Of a stretch of DNA of 64,000 nt, positions 1 through 7,527 are shown piece by piece. How positions within the stretch are numbered: the first letter of the stretch is position 1; the number at the start of each line of letters is the position of its first letter. The notes under the pieces were generated by a model that saw only the letters and a list, made by a program, of their open reading frames with translations, made no database searches and was not told the origin of the DNA. Position numbers and translations under genes: made by a program. Source of the DNA: Myceligenerans salitolerans (lineage in GTDB: Bacteria > Actinomycetota > Actinomycetes > Actinomycetales > Cellulomonadaceae); assembly GCF_017349295.1 (NCBI RefSeq), contig NZ_JAFMPK010000038.1:1-64000 (forward strand), given 5' to 3'.

Positions 1-2
1 AC

Positions 3-1367
3 GCGGACCCGCACCCGCACGACCTCGACGAAGCTCGCTGGGCCGACGACGGCGGCAACCTGGCCCCCGCACGCCGCATCCGCCGCCGCACCGTCTCACG
101 CTCTACCCGCCACCTGGAGGGCTTTCCCGACCTGCCCAAGAAGGCCATGGGGCAGGGCACCACGGGGGCGGTGTTCGTGGATGAGAAGACCGGCCGTGAG
201 CACCGTCCCTCGATGTTCCTCACCCTGACGCTCGGCTCCTACGGCAAGATCCGTGACGGCGTGCCCGTCGACCCGGCCTCGTACGACTACCGGCGTGCCG
301 CGCTGGACGCGCTCACGTTCTCCCGGCTGGTTGACCGGTTCTGGCAGAACATGCGCCGCTGTGCCGGATACAAGGTCCAGTACTTCGCTGCTGTGGAAGC
401 CCAGAAGCGCCTGGCCCCCCACCTGCACGCCGCCGTGCGCGGTGCGATCCCTCGGGCGACCATCAAGGCCGTTGCCGCTGGGACCTACTTCGCCGCCTGG
501 TGGCCTTCGGTAGACGTGGAGGTCTACACGCCCGACGACCCCGAAGGCATGCCCGTATGGGATGCGGCGCTGGGCGGCTACGTCGACCCCGGCACCGGGG
601 AAGTCCTTCCCACCTGGGATGAGGCGACCCGCGACCTCGCGAAGCCCGCACACGTGGCAACCCTCGGGAAGCAGATCGACATCAAGGGCCTGCTGGGTGG
701 CACCCCCGACAGTGACCGGGCGGTGCGGTACCTGTGCAAGTACCTCACCAAGTCCATCGCGGGCACCTACACGCCGGCCGAATCCCTCGACGGCGACGAC
801 GTGGTGCCAGACCCTGCCTGGGAAGCTCTCCAGGCGGCTCGCGCCGCCGACTATGAGGCACACGTAGACCGGCTCCACGCGCACACCTCCGTGCTGCCCT
901 GCTCGCCCGAGTGTGGCAACTGGCTGCGCTACGGCGTCCAGCCCAAACACCCCACCGCTGGCCTGTCGGCTGGCTGCCTGTCGCCCGCTCACGAGCGGGA
1001 CAACCTCGGCCTTGGCGGGCGGCGTGTGCTGGTCTCGCGGCAGTGGTCGGGCAAGACCCTCACCCAGCACCGGGCCGACCGCGCCGCCGTCGTACGTGAG
1101 GTCCTGCAAGCCGCGGGCATCACTCCCGAAGACGCCGACCGGCTCGCCGCGTCCAAGACGCTCCCGGACGGCACGGCCCGGTTCGTGTGGCGAGAACCCG
1201 ACCACATCGCCGAGACCACCTACGTCGACGTGATCGCGGCCTCGCTCCGGCAGGCCATGACACGCCGTGCCCAGTACGACGCCGCGAAACAAGCGGCCTC
1301 GCCTCCAGGCTCGGGCCCTCCATCGGGGCCTGTGGATAACCGTTCGGCAACCGCGTACGCGGCATGA
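3..1367 (+). CDS. RepSA-like rolling-circle replication initiator (5' end outside window)
   Basis: The reading frame is open to the left edge, so the N-terminus is missing; 454 codons are visible. The protein resembles RepSA of pSAM2, which nicks the element's origin and starts rolling-circle replication of the excised circle. Two signatures support an HUH-type nicking enzyme: a His-hydrophobic-His motif (PHLHAAV, near 418-440) and a Tyr-x-x-Lys-Tyr-type motif (RYLCKYLTKS, near 724-750) that would carry the nucleophilic tyrosine. The stop codon overlaps a possible ATG of the next gene, so rep, xis and int look like one transcription unit. Confidence 0.85.
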   Translation, partial: ADPHPHDLDEARWADDGGNLAPARRIRRRTVSRSTRHLEGFPDLPKKAMGQGTTGAVFVDEKTGREHRPSMFLTLTLGSYGKIRDGVPVDPASYDYRRAALDALTFSRLVDRFWQNMRRCAGYKVQYFAAVEAQKRLAPHLHAAVRGAIPRATIKAVAAGTYFAAWWPSVDVEVYTPDDPEGMPVWDAALGGYVDPGTGEVLPTWDEATRDLAKPAHVATLGKQIDIKGLLGGTPDSDRAVRYLCKYLTKSIAGTYTPAESLDGDDVVPDPAWEALQAARAADYEAHVDRLHAHTSVLPCSPECGNWLRYGVQPKHPTAGLSAGCLSPAHERDNLGLGGRRVLVSRQWSGKTLTQHRADRAAVVREVLQAAGITPEDADRLAASKTLPDGTARFVWREPDHIAETTYVDVIAASLRQAMTRRAQYDAAKQAASPPGSGPPSGPVDNRSATAYAA

Positions 1368-1381
1368 GGGAAGGGGCAGTC

Positions 1382-1627
1382 ATGGCAGGCAAGAACTACC
1401 GGAACAAGACCAAGAACCCCCACAACAACCCGCCCGCCGTCGTCGCCATCGACGAGCTGTGGACTATCGACGAGGTCGCCGCGTTCCTCCGCGTCCCCGT
1501 CGCCACCCTCTACCGGTGGCGCACCCACAACGACGGACCCAAAGCCGCCCGCATCGGCCGACACCTGCGCTACGCCCGCGTCGACGTCATCACCTGGTTC
1601 CGCGCCCAACAGGACGAAGCCGCCTGA
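1382..1627 (+). CDS. xis: Excisionase-like helix-turn-helix protein (Xis/MerR-type)
   Basis: This 81-aa protein has a winged-helix/MerR-like DNA-binding region (WTIDEVAAFLRVPVATLYRW, then basic residues), typical of AICE excisionases that bend the attachment site so the integrase works in the excision direction. The ATG at 1382 is chosen because GGAAGGGG lies six bases upstream. An in-frame ATG at 1364 overlaps the rep stop and would add six residues. The TGA stop overlaps the ATG of the integrase (TGATG), indicating translational coupling. Confidence 0.8.
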   Translation: MAGKNYRNKTKNPHNNPPAVVAIDELWTIDEVAAFLRVPVATLYRWRTHNDGPKAARIGRHLRYARVDVITWFRAQQDEAA

Positions 1628-2823
1628 TGGGGTCCGTCGAGAAGCGCACCCGCACCAACAAGAACGGGACCAAGACAACCTTCTGGGTCGCGCGTTGGCG
1701 TGAACCCGGGAGCGATCGCCAGCCGTCGAAGTCATTCCCGAAAAAGGGGCTTGCTCAAGATTTCTTAGATGAGATCGAAGCCGACATTCACCGAGGTGAA
1801 TATATTACCGTCGACGCCGGGAAGGTAACCTTTAGCGAGTACGCCGAAGAATGGCTTAAGGGGAAAACCTTTGATCCTAATACGCGGCAGTCGGTGAAGA
1901 GTCGGCTGGAGAATCACGTCTACGAAACCGCCCTGGGGTCGCGCCATCTGAGCGACATCAAGCCATCGACAATTCGTGCGTGGCTCGCTGACGTGAAGGC
2001 AGCCGATTCGACGCGCGGCGTGATCTTTGGGCACGTCTCGTCGGTGCTGGCTGCCGCTGTCGATGATGAACTGATCAAGAGGAATCCGTGCAAGGCGAAG
2101 TCGGTTGCGAAACCCAAGCGTCTGCAAAAGAAGATTGCCCCCTGGGAGAGCAAGACAGTTCTAGCGGTCCGTGATGGGTTACCTGACCGCTACAAGATTG
2201 TGGCGACGCTGGGCGCTGGGCTCGGCTTGCGGCAGGGGGAGATATTTGGGCTTGCAGTGGAAGATATCGACGACGAAAAGGGGATTGTTACCATCCGTCG
2301 ACAGGTGAAATCCATTGGCGGCACCCGGGTTTTCGGGCTTCCAAAACATGACAAGACCCGAGACGTTCCGCTGCCCAAGTCGGTTCGCAATGAGATTAGT
2401 GCCCACCTTGCCAAGCATTCGCCGGTTTCGGTGTCTCTGCCGTGGAAGGATGCTGACGGCGAGCCAACTACAGCGCGCCTCGTCCTCACGAACGCCAACG
2501 GCGACGCCGTGAAGGCGAGCACGTTCAACTTCAACATCTGGAAGCGTGTGCTGGAGCAAGTGGGCCTGCTCGACGACCGGGAGAACGGGTGCCACATGCT
2601 CCGCCACGTGTACGCGTCGACGCTGCTGCACTACGGCGAGTCCATCAAGGCACTGTCGGAGTACCTGGGGCACGCTGACCCCGGGTTCACGCTCCGGGTC
2701 TACACGCACCTGATGCCGGGCAGCGCCGAGCGCACCCGCCGCGCCGTCGACGAGATGTTTCGTGTAACCCATGTGGAACGCGAGCCCGACGACGATGCGA
2801 ACGGGCAGGTCAGGGCCGCATAG
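1627..2823 (+). CDS. int: Tyrosine recombinase / phage-type integrase of the AICE
   Basis: This 398-aa protein catalyses site-specific integration and excision of the element. An N-terminal arm-binding/SAM-like region (about residues 1-160) is followed by the catalytic domain. It shows the expected residues: Arg in GLGLRQGEIFGL, His-x-x-Arg in CHMLRHVYAS, the second His in YLGHADPG, and the nucleophilic Tyr in RVYTHLMPG. Its lower GC (especially 1740-2400) contrasts with the host genes. The gene ends only a few bases before host coding sequence, as expected for an integrase next to its own attachment site. Confidence 0.92.
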   Translation: MGSVEKRTRTNKNGTKTTFWVARWREPGSDRQPSKSFPKKGLAQDFLDEIEADIHRGEYITVDAGKVTFSEYAEEWLKGKTFDPNTRQSVKSRLENHVYETALGSRHLSDIKPSTIRAWLADVKAADSTRGVIFGHVSSVLAAAVDDELIKRNPCKAKSVAKPKRLQKKIAPWESKTVLAVRDGLPDRYKIVATLGAGLGLRQGEIFGLAVEDIDDEKGIVTIRRQVKSIGGTRVFGLPKHDKTRDVPLPKSVRNEISAHLAKHSPVSVSLPWKDADGEPTTARLVLTNANGDAVKASTFNFNIWKRVLEQVGLLDDRENGCHMLRHVYASTLLHYGESIKALSEYLGHADPGFTLRVYTHLMPGSAERTRRAVDEMFRVTHVEREPDDDANGQVRAA

Positions 2824-2827
2824 TGGT

Positions 2828-2947
2828 ATGTCCCACTGCCACATGCTGCTGCACGAGGACGAGGGGATGATGGGGCAGTTCCTCGTGGTGGAGCCGGGCG
2901 ACGCCGTGGAGCCGGGCACGCCCGGGCAGCGCTCCCACGACCACTGA
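2828..2947 (+). pseudogene. Displaced 3' end of a multicopper oxidase gene
   Basis: The frame from 2828 to the TGA at 2945-2947 encodes 39 residues beginning MSHCHMLLHEDEGMM. This is the C-terminal copper-binding motif of three-domain multicopper oxidases (laccase/CueO family), in which HCH and the later His and Met ligate the type 1, 2 and 3 coppers. No upstream part of such a gene is present; the integrase stop lies five bases before the fragment. The simplest reading is that the element inserted into the 3' end of a host oxidase gene and this tail was cut off. A restored 3' end may exist at the other end of the element. Confidence 0.75.
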
Positions 2948-2956
2948 CGGCGGAGG

Positions 2957-2986
2957 TGTGACAGCTCACTCGGCGCGGTTGTCACA
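2957..2986. repeat. Inverted repeat TGTGACA-N16-TGTCACA
   Basis: TGTGACA at 2957-2963 and TGTCACA at 2980-2986 form a perfect seven-base inverted repeat. The right arm is also the -35 element of the ECF41-type promoter. The left arm could be an operator half-site, or it could be chance. Confidence 0.5.
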
Positions 2987-3006
2987 TCCGCGGGTCCCGT
3001 GGCGTC
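2980..3006 (+). promoter_or_regulatory. ECF41-type sigma factor promoter
   Basis: TGTCACA (2980-2986), exactly 16 bases, then CGTC (3003-3006) matches the published ECF41 target motif TGTCACA-N16-CGTC. Transcription would start near 3013 and the mRNA would carry a leader of about 40 bases before the ATG at 3056. ECF41 sigma factors typically control neighbouring oxidoreductase, carboxymuconolactone decarboxylase or epimerase genes, and an oxidoreductase follows here. No ECF41 sigma gene lies in this window. Confidence 0.8.
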
Positions 3007-3055
3007 GTCGGGGCGGCAGGGCAACCAGCACGAGATCGAGCACGGGAGAAGCATC

Positions 3056-4249
3056 ATGGGCACGAGGACCGAGGTGGTCGTGATCGGCGCCGGGTACGCC
3101 GGCGTTCTCGCCGCCAACCGGCTGACGCGGCGTGACGACGTCGCCGTCACCCTCATCAACCCGCGCGCCGAGTTCGTCGAGCGCATCCGCCTGCACCAGC
3201 TCGTCGCCGGCAACCACGACGCGGTCGTCGACCTCGCGGACGTCCTCGCCCCGCGGGTGCGGCTGGTGGTCGACGCCGTGGACCGGATCGACGTCGCCGG
3301 GCGGGCACTGGACCTGGCCTCGGGCGGGCGGATCGGCTACGACCGGCTCGTGTACGCGGTCGGCAGCCGTGCGGCCGCGCCGGAGATCCCCGGGGCCGCC
3401 GAGCACGCGCACCCGATCGCGACCGTGGAGGACGCGCGCCGGCTGCGGTCGCTCCTCCACGGTGCCGCGCCCGGAGCCCCGGTCGTGGTCGTGGGCGCGG
3501 GCCCGACCGGTATCGAGACGGCCGCCGAGCTCGGCGAGCAGGGGCACGCCGTGACCCTGGTCTGCGGCGACACCGTGGGGCCGTACCTGCATCCGCGGGT
3601 GCGGGACGTGGTCACCGACCGTCTCGACGGGTTCGGCGTGACGGTGCTGCAGGGCCCCGGCGCCACGGTGCGCGAGGTGGCCGCGGGGGCCGTCCGGCTG
3701 GCCGACGGGCGGGACCTGAGGAGCGGCCTGACGATCTGGACCGCGGGGTTCGGTGTACCGGACCTGGCGCGGCGCAGCGGGCTGACCACGGACGAGGTCG
3801 GGCGGCTGATCACGGACGAGACCCTGACCAGCGTGGACGACGACCGGATCGTCGCGGCCGGTGACTCCGCCGCGCCGTCCGGCACGCCGTTCCGGATGAG
3901 CTGCCAGGCGGCGCTGCCGCTCGGCGCGATCGCCGCCGACACGGTACTGGCCCGGCTCGCGGGACGCCCGCCGCGTCCGGCGAACGTCGTCTTCGCGGGG
4001 CAGTGCCTCAGCCTCGGCCGGACCGCGGGGCTGTTCCAGCTCGCGAGCCTGGACGACCGGGCGGGCCGGAGGTTCCTGGGCGGTGGCCGCGCCGGCGCGT
4101 GGCTCAAGGAACTGGTGTGCACGTCCACGGTCAAGGAGCTCAGGCACGAGGCGCGCAGGCCCGGGCAGTCCACGCTGCACCGGCTCGTACGGAAGGACGT
4201 GCGCAGCCGGTACCTGCGCCGGCGGACGGAAGCGCGCGTGACCTCCTGA
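3056..4249 (+). CDS. FAD-dependent NADH dehydrogenase-like oxidoreductase
   Basis: This 397-aa two-dinucleotide-domain flavoprotein resembles type II NADH dehydrogenases and related pyridine nucleotide-disulfide oxidoreductases. The FAD-binding motif GAGYAG is at about residues 10-15, a second nucleotide motif GAGPTG lies near residue 147, and the late FAD contact AAGDSA is near 280. No redox-active CxxC pair is visible, which favours an NDH-2-like or carotenoid-type electron transferase over a disulfide reductase. The ATG at 3056 is preceded by GGGAGAAG and lies correctly downstream of the ECF41 promoter, which rules out the longer frame from 2999. Its electron acceptor cannot be told from sequence. 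Confidence 0.88.
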   Translation: MGTRTEVVVIGAGYAGVLAANRLTRRDDVAVTLINPRAEFVERIRLHQLVAGNHDAVVDLADVLAPRVRLVVDAVDRIDVAGRALDLASGGRIGYDRLVYAVGSRAAAPEIPGAAEHAHPIATVEDARRLRSLLHGAAPGAPVVVVGAGPTGIETAAELGEQGHAVTLVCGDTVGPYLHPRVRDVVTDRLDGFGVTVLQGPGATVREVAAGAVRLADGRDLRSGLTIWTAGFGVPDLARRSGLTTDEVGRLITDETLTSVDDDRIVAAGDSAAPSGTPFRMSCQAALPLGAIAADTVLARLAGRPPRPANVVFAGQCLSLGRTAGLFQLASLDDRAGRRFLGGGRAGAWLKELVCTSTVKELRHEARRPGQSTLHRLVRKDVRSRYLRRRTEARVTS

Positions 4250-4256
4250 TCGCGCC

Positions 4257-5831
4257 TCACCTCGACTCGAGGACCGCCCGTGCCGCGTTGTGGCCGCCGA
4301 GGCCCGAGACCGCTCCACCGCGGCGCGCGCCCGAGCCGCACAGGAGCACGGCCGGGTGGTCCGTGGCCACGCCCCAGCGAGCGGCGGGACCGCTGAGGTC
4401 CGTGTCGTCGTCGGCCCAGGGCCAGGCGAGGTCGCCGTGGAAGATGTGGCCGCCCGGCATGTTCAGGTCGGCCTCGATGTCCTGCGGGATCTTCGCCTCG
4501 ATGCACGGCGCCCCGTCGGCGTCGCGCGCCACGACGGACTCCACGGGATCGACCAGATGCTCGTCGAGCGACGCGATCGCGCGCGCCACCGCCTCGGCCT
4601 TGCGCCGGGCACGGGTCGCGGGATCGTCGAACAGGGTGGCGGGCAGGTGCAGGCCGAAGTAGGTGAGCGTCTGGGTGCCCTCGGCCACGTCGCCGAGGAT
4701 CGTCGGATCCGTGAGCGAGTGGCAGTAGACCTCGCCGGGCAGGCGGCTCGGTACGCGGCCGGCCGCGGCCTCGGCGTAAGCGGTCTCCAGCTCGCGGTAG
4801 CCCTCGCCGAGGTGGAGCGTGCCGGCGAACGCCACCCGCGGGTCCTCGCCCGACGTGAGCCGGGGCAGCCGGTCCAGGAGGAGGTTGACCTTCAGCTGGG
4901 CTCCGACCGGCTTGTCCGCCGGGTCGCGGGTCTCACCGAGGAGTCCCGCCAGCACCCAGGGAGCGACGTTCGCCAGCACGTACCGGGCTCGCACCGTCCG
5001 CCCCGCGACCCTCACCTCGGCGCCCTCCGCGTCCGGGTGGATCGCGGTGACGTCGGCACCGGTCACGATTTCGGCGCCCGCGTCCTCGGCCGCCGTGGCG
5101 AGGGCGCCCGTGACCGCGCCCATGCCGCCGACCGGCACCTGCCACTCCCCCGTCCCGTTCCCGATCAGGTGGTAGAGGAAACAGCGGTTCTGCACCAGCG
5201 AGGCGTCGCGCATGGCGGCGAACGTCCCGATGAGGGCGTCCGTCGCGACGACGCCCCGCACCGTGTCGTCGGCGAAACGCCGCTCGACGGCCTCGCCCAG
5301 GGGACGTTCCACGAGATCCCGCCAGATGCCGGAGTCCACCCGCGCCCGCAGTTCGCTCGCGCGGGGCAGCGGCGCGGTGAGCGTGGGCGCGACCACGCCG
5401 GCCAGGTCGCCGACCTCCGCGTAGAACGCGCGCCAGGCCTCGTACTCGGTGTCCGATCCGGTGACGGACCGGAACGCGGCGGCCGTCGCCGCCCCCTCGG
5501 GCCGCTCCACCAGCAGGCCTCCCGGCACGCCGTCGCGGACGACGGGCGTGTACGACGCCGTGACGCGTGGCGCCAGCCGCAGGTCGAGGCCGAGTTCACG
5601 CACCACCTGCTGGGGCAGCAGCGAGACGAGATACGAGTACCGCGACAGCCGCGCCGGCCGGCCGGGGAACGCCTGGGCGGAGACCGCGGCCCCACCGGTG
5701 CGGTCCAGCCGTTCGAGGACCGCGACCGAGAGGCCGGCACGCGCCAGGTACGCGGCCGCGGTGAGGCCGTTGTGCCCACCTCCCACGATGACGACGTCGT
5801 ACCCGGAACGGCTGGGAAGGCTGTTGGTCAT
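4257..5831 (-). CDS. Phytoene desaturase-like FAD oxidoreductase (PYROXD2 type)
   Basis: The 524-aa product has an N-terminal Rossmann motif GGGHNGLTAAAYLARAG followed by an acidic/GG motif (ERLDRTGGAA), and ends with a second FAD contact (SGLGGHNAAR). This is the phytoene dehydrogenase/PYROXD2 superfamily, whose members oxidise polyenes or other hydrophobic substrates. No other carotenoid gene (crtB, crtE) lies nearby, so the substrate is unknown and a pigment role is not supported by context. It is convergent with the preceding oxidoreductase, with seven bases between the two stop codons. Confidence 0.85.
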   Translation of the reverse strand: MTNSLPSRSGYDVVIVGGGHNGLTAAAYLARAGLSVAVLERLDRTGGAAVSAQAFPGRPARLSRYSYLVSLLPQQVVRELGLDLRLAPRVTASYTPVVRDGVPGGLLVERPEGAATAAAFRSVTGSDTEYEAWRAFYAEVGDLAGVVAPTLTAPLPRASELRARVDSGIWRDLVERPLGEAVERRFADDTVRGVVATDALIGTFAAMRDASLVQNRCFLYHLIGNGTGEWQVPVGGMGAVTGALATAAEDAGAEIVTGADVTAIHPDAEGAEVRVAGRTVRARYVLANVAPWVLAGLLGETRDPADKPVGAQLKVNLLLDRLPRLTSGEDPRVAFAGTLHLGEGYRELETAYAEAAAGRVPSRLPGEVYCHSLTDPTILGDVAEGTQTLTYFGLHLPATLFDDPATRARRKAEAVARAIASLDEHLVDPVESVVARDADGAPCIEAKIPQDIEADLNMPGGHIFHGDLAWPWADDDTDLSGPAARWGVATDHPAVLLCGSGARRGGAVSGLGGHNAARAVLESR

Positions 5832-6023
5832 ATCGACATTGTCGCGTATCCCGGTCGTGGCTGTTCTCAGCTGTATTCGTCGTGAACGCCATGCCTATTA
5901 CGTCACATTCTCGGGTGACCGCATTTCCGCGCTGTGAAGCTCGCAACACATGCGGCGCGCCTAACGTGATATCCGGCGGCAGCGTGGTAAGGCCGTCGTT
6001 CCGACACACGAAGGAGATCCATC

Positions 6024-6113
6024 ATGGGCATTCTTGACGGAATCATCGCGGCGATCATGTCCCTCCTCGAGGGCCTCGGCCTGCCGATCTCGCTGCCGCC
6101 GCTGCCGTTCTGA
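6024..6113 (+). CDS. 29-aa PSM-like amphipathic peptide
   Basis: A perfect ribosome-binding site (AAGGAGAT, 6011-6018) precedes an ATG that opens a 29-codon gene, which is followed by a strong terminator hairpin; this layout argues for a real, highly translated gene. The peptide starts MGILDGIIAAIMSLLE and continues into a proline-rich hydrophobic tail ending LPPLPF. Against staphylococcal PSM-alpha1 (MGIIAGIIKVIKSLIE, from memory) ten of the first sixteen residues match, including MGI, GII and the S-L-x-E group. Unlike PSMs it is acidic (Asp5, Glu16, no basic residue). It could be a surface-active or membrane-active peptide, a type I toxin or a leader peptide. A weak -10 candidate (TAACGT) lies at 5962-5967. 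Confidence 0.65.
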   Translation: MGILDGIIAAIMSLLEGLGLPISLPPLPF

Positions 6114-6135
6114 GCCTGCCCAGGCGTCGCATGAC

Positions 6136-6171
6136 ACGACGGGGCGCCCCTTTCCCGGGGCGCCCCGTCGT
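6136..6171. terminator. Strong bidirectional hairpin terminator
   Basis: A perfect 15-bp stem (6136-6150 with 6157-6171, GGGGCGCCCC core) closes a six-base loop between the small peptide gene and the convergent membrane-protein gene. There is no U-run, as is usual in high-GC actinobacteria. Confidence 0.85.
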
Positions 6172-6191
6172 CGCGTGCGGGGAGGTCGGCC

Positions 6192-6494
6192 TCAGCGGCG
6201 GGAACGGCGCGCCCGCGACGACGGGCGGTCCGCCTCCCCGGCGTCCGGCCGCAGCAGGACCGTCGCGCCGCCGATCAGTCCACCGAGCAGGACCAGCGCG
6301 GCCGCCACGGTGTAGCCGTTGTCGCGGGTCTGGAACGCCATGACGCCGAGGGCGACGCTCACGACCACGCTGGCACCCAGGATCAGCCACACGACCCGCC
6401 GTCCGAACCGGAACAGGAGTGCCCCGGCGAATGCCGCGAGCAGGCCGCCGGCCAGCCCGCCGAGCACCTCCGTGGAGAACGCTTCGAGATCCAC
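6192..6494 (-). CDS. Small integral membrane protein, about 100 aa
   Basis: From the GTG at 6494 the product has three hydrophobic segments (starting VLGGLAGGLLAAFAGALL, then LILGASVVVSVALGVMAF, then VAAALVLLGGLIGGATVLL) and a basic C-terminal tail (SSRARRSRR) that probably faces the cytoplasm. No family is recognised. The frame could be extended upstream, but the added residues (Cys-rich, charged) look non-coding, and they overlap the terminator hairpin at 6544-6607. It converges on the PSM-like gene across a shared terminator. Confidence 0.6.
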   Translation of the reverse strand: MDLEAFSTEVLGGLAGGLLAAFAGALLFRFGRRVVWLILGASVVVSVALGVMAFQTRDNGYTVAAALVLLGGLIGGATVLLRPDAGEADRPSSRARRSRR

Positions 6495-6543
6495 GCGGGC
6501 AGTATTCCACGGCCCCGCGCCGTCAGGACGTTCCGCACACGAG

Positions 6544-6607
6544 AACGCCCTCGCGGTGTGTTCGACGCACATGCCGGGCACGTGCGTCGAACCACCGCGA
6601 GGGCGTT
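6544..6607. terminator. Two-tier hairpin terminator
   Basis: An outer 15-bp perfect stem (6544-6558 with 6593-6607) encloses an inner 10-bp perfect stem (6561-6570 with 6582-6591). It lies 24 bases past the stop of the secreted-protein gene on the minus strand, so it most likely ends that transcript. Confidence 0.8.
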
Positions 6608-6631
6608 GCCCCTATCGCGAGAAGCCAGGGA

Positions 6632-7285
6632 TCAGCTCACCGGCGGCGTCGACATGCAGCCGTGCGCCGAGGCCTCCGCGTGGCCGATCGTGATGTCCGC
6701 CAGGCCGTTCAGCTTGACCACGACGGCCGTCACCGCGATGCCGGTACCCATCTCGGTGGGAACCTGCTTGTTGACGACGATCTCACCGCCGGGGATCTGG
6801 ATCTCGACGTTCGGGTCGTCCACGAGAATCGTCTCGTTGCCGATCCGCAGCGTCAGGTCGACGTCGCCCGACACGCTGTCGCACGAGGCGACAGCCGTCG
6901 TCGTCAGGTCCTCGACGACGATCGCCGGAACACCCAGCAGGTTGACCGAGGCCTCCTCGATCGTGGTCTCCGAGACCACCGTGCCGGCCGCCGTGTCGAC
7001 GGTCACGCTCGGGCACAGCACGCCGGCGTCGAGCAGGCTCGACTCGACCGACGCCGTGCAACCCGCGTCCGCGGTCATGTCCTCGGACGTGGAGACCTCA
7101 CCGGTGTCCGGCTGCGCCGGCAGGACGACCGCCCCGAGCAGATCGACGGCGGCGCCGTATGCCTGGCCGCTGTAGTACTCCGCGGCCTGCGCCGTGGTCC
7201 CGGTCTCGGCGGCCTGCGCCGTAGCCGGCACCGCGGCCCCCGCAACGAGCAGCGCCACGGCCGGCACCAGCTTGATCATTCGCAT
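6632..7285 (-). CDS. Secreted 217-aa protein, choice-of-anchor P-like
   Basis: An N-terminal signal peptide (MRMIKLVPAVALLVAGAAVPATAQA) should direct export, with cleavage after AQA near residue 25. The mature part is a low-complexity, beta-rich acidic domain with several cysteines. Its pattern (AYGAAVDLLGAVVLPAQPDTG, later PGGEIVVNKQVP and GHAEASAHGC) resembles proteins annotated as choice-of-anchor P family in actinobacteria. No catalytic motif is visible. A clear GGGAGGAAT ribosome-binding site precedes the ATG, and the transcript ends at the two-tier hairpin. The family name is tentative; secretion is well supported. Confidence 0.75.
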   Translation of the reverse strand: MRMIKLVPAVALLVAGAAVPATAQAAETGTTAQAAEYYSGQAYGAAVDLLGAVVLPAQPDTGEVSTSEDMTADAGCTASVESSLLDAGVLCPSVTVDTAAGTVVSETTIEEASVNLLGVPAIVVEDLTTTAVASCDSVSGDVDLTLRIGNETILVDDPNVEIQIPGGEIVVNKQVPTEMGTGIAVTAVVVKLNGLADITIGHAEASAHGCMSTPPVS

Positions 7286-7527
7286 TCGATATTCCTCCCC
7301 ATGGAGTTGCTTCTTGCGGACATGCGTCGTGGCGAACTGGTTCGGGGGGAACTGGGCATCACGTCAACACCATGCGCACCTCGACCGCCCCACTATCTTC
7401 TGATGCGTCGCGCTTTTCGCGTATCGCCCGCATGAGTGGACAAAACGTGACCCGCGTTGTTGCTGACCCATTCATTCAGTGACGCTGAGACCGCCATTGC
7501 CGCCCGGGTGAGGATGTTTTTCGCCCG

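Larger units (their letters stand above)
1..2830 (+). mobile_element. End of an integrated AICE-like element (rep-xis-int)
   Basis: Three tightly overlapping genes in the order replication initiator, excisionase-like HTH protein, tyrosine integrase match the integration module of pSAM2-type actinobacterial integrative and conjugative elements. The integrase stop codon at 2821-2823 is followed within a few bases by host coding sequence (a multicopper oxidase tail), so the element boundary lies near 2824-2835. The rest of the element, including any transfer genes, lies left of the window. The integrase has visibly lower GC and different codon use from the chromosomal genes to the right, consistent with acquired DNA. 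The exact core of the attachment site cannot be fixed from one end only. Confidence 0.8.

Noticed and set aside
2824-3055. A tRNA gene as the AICE attachment site
   Set aside because: No cloverleaf or tRNA 3' end was found beside the integrase; the adjacent coding fragment is a multicopper oxidase.
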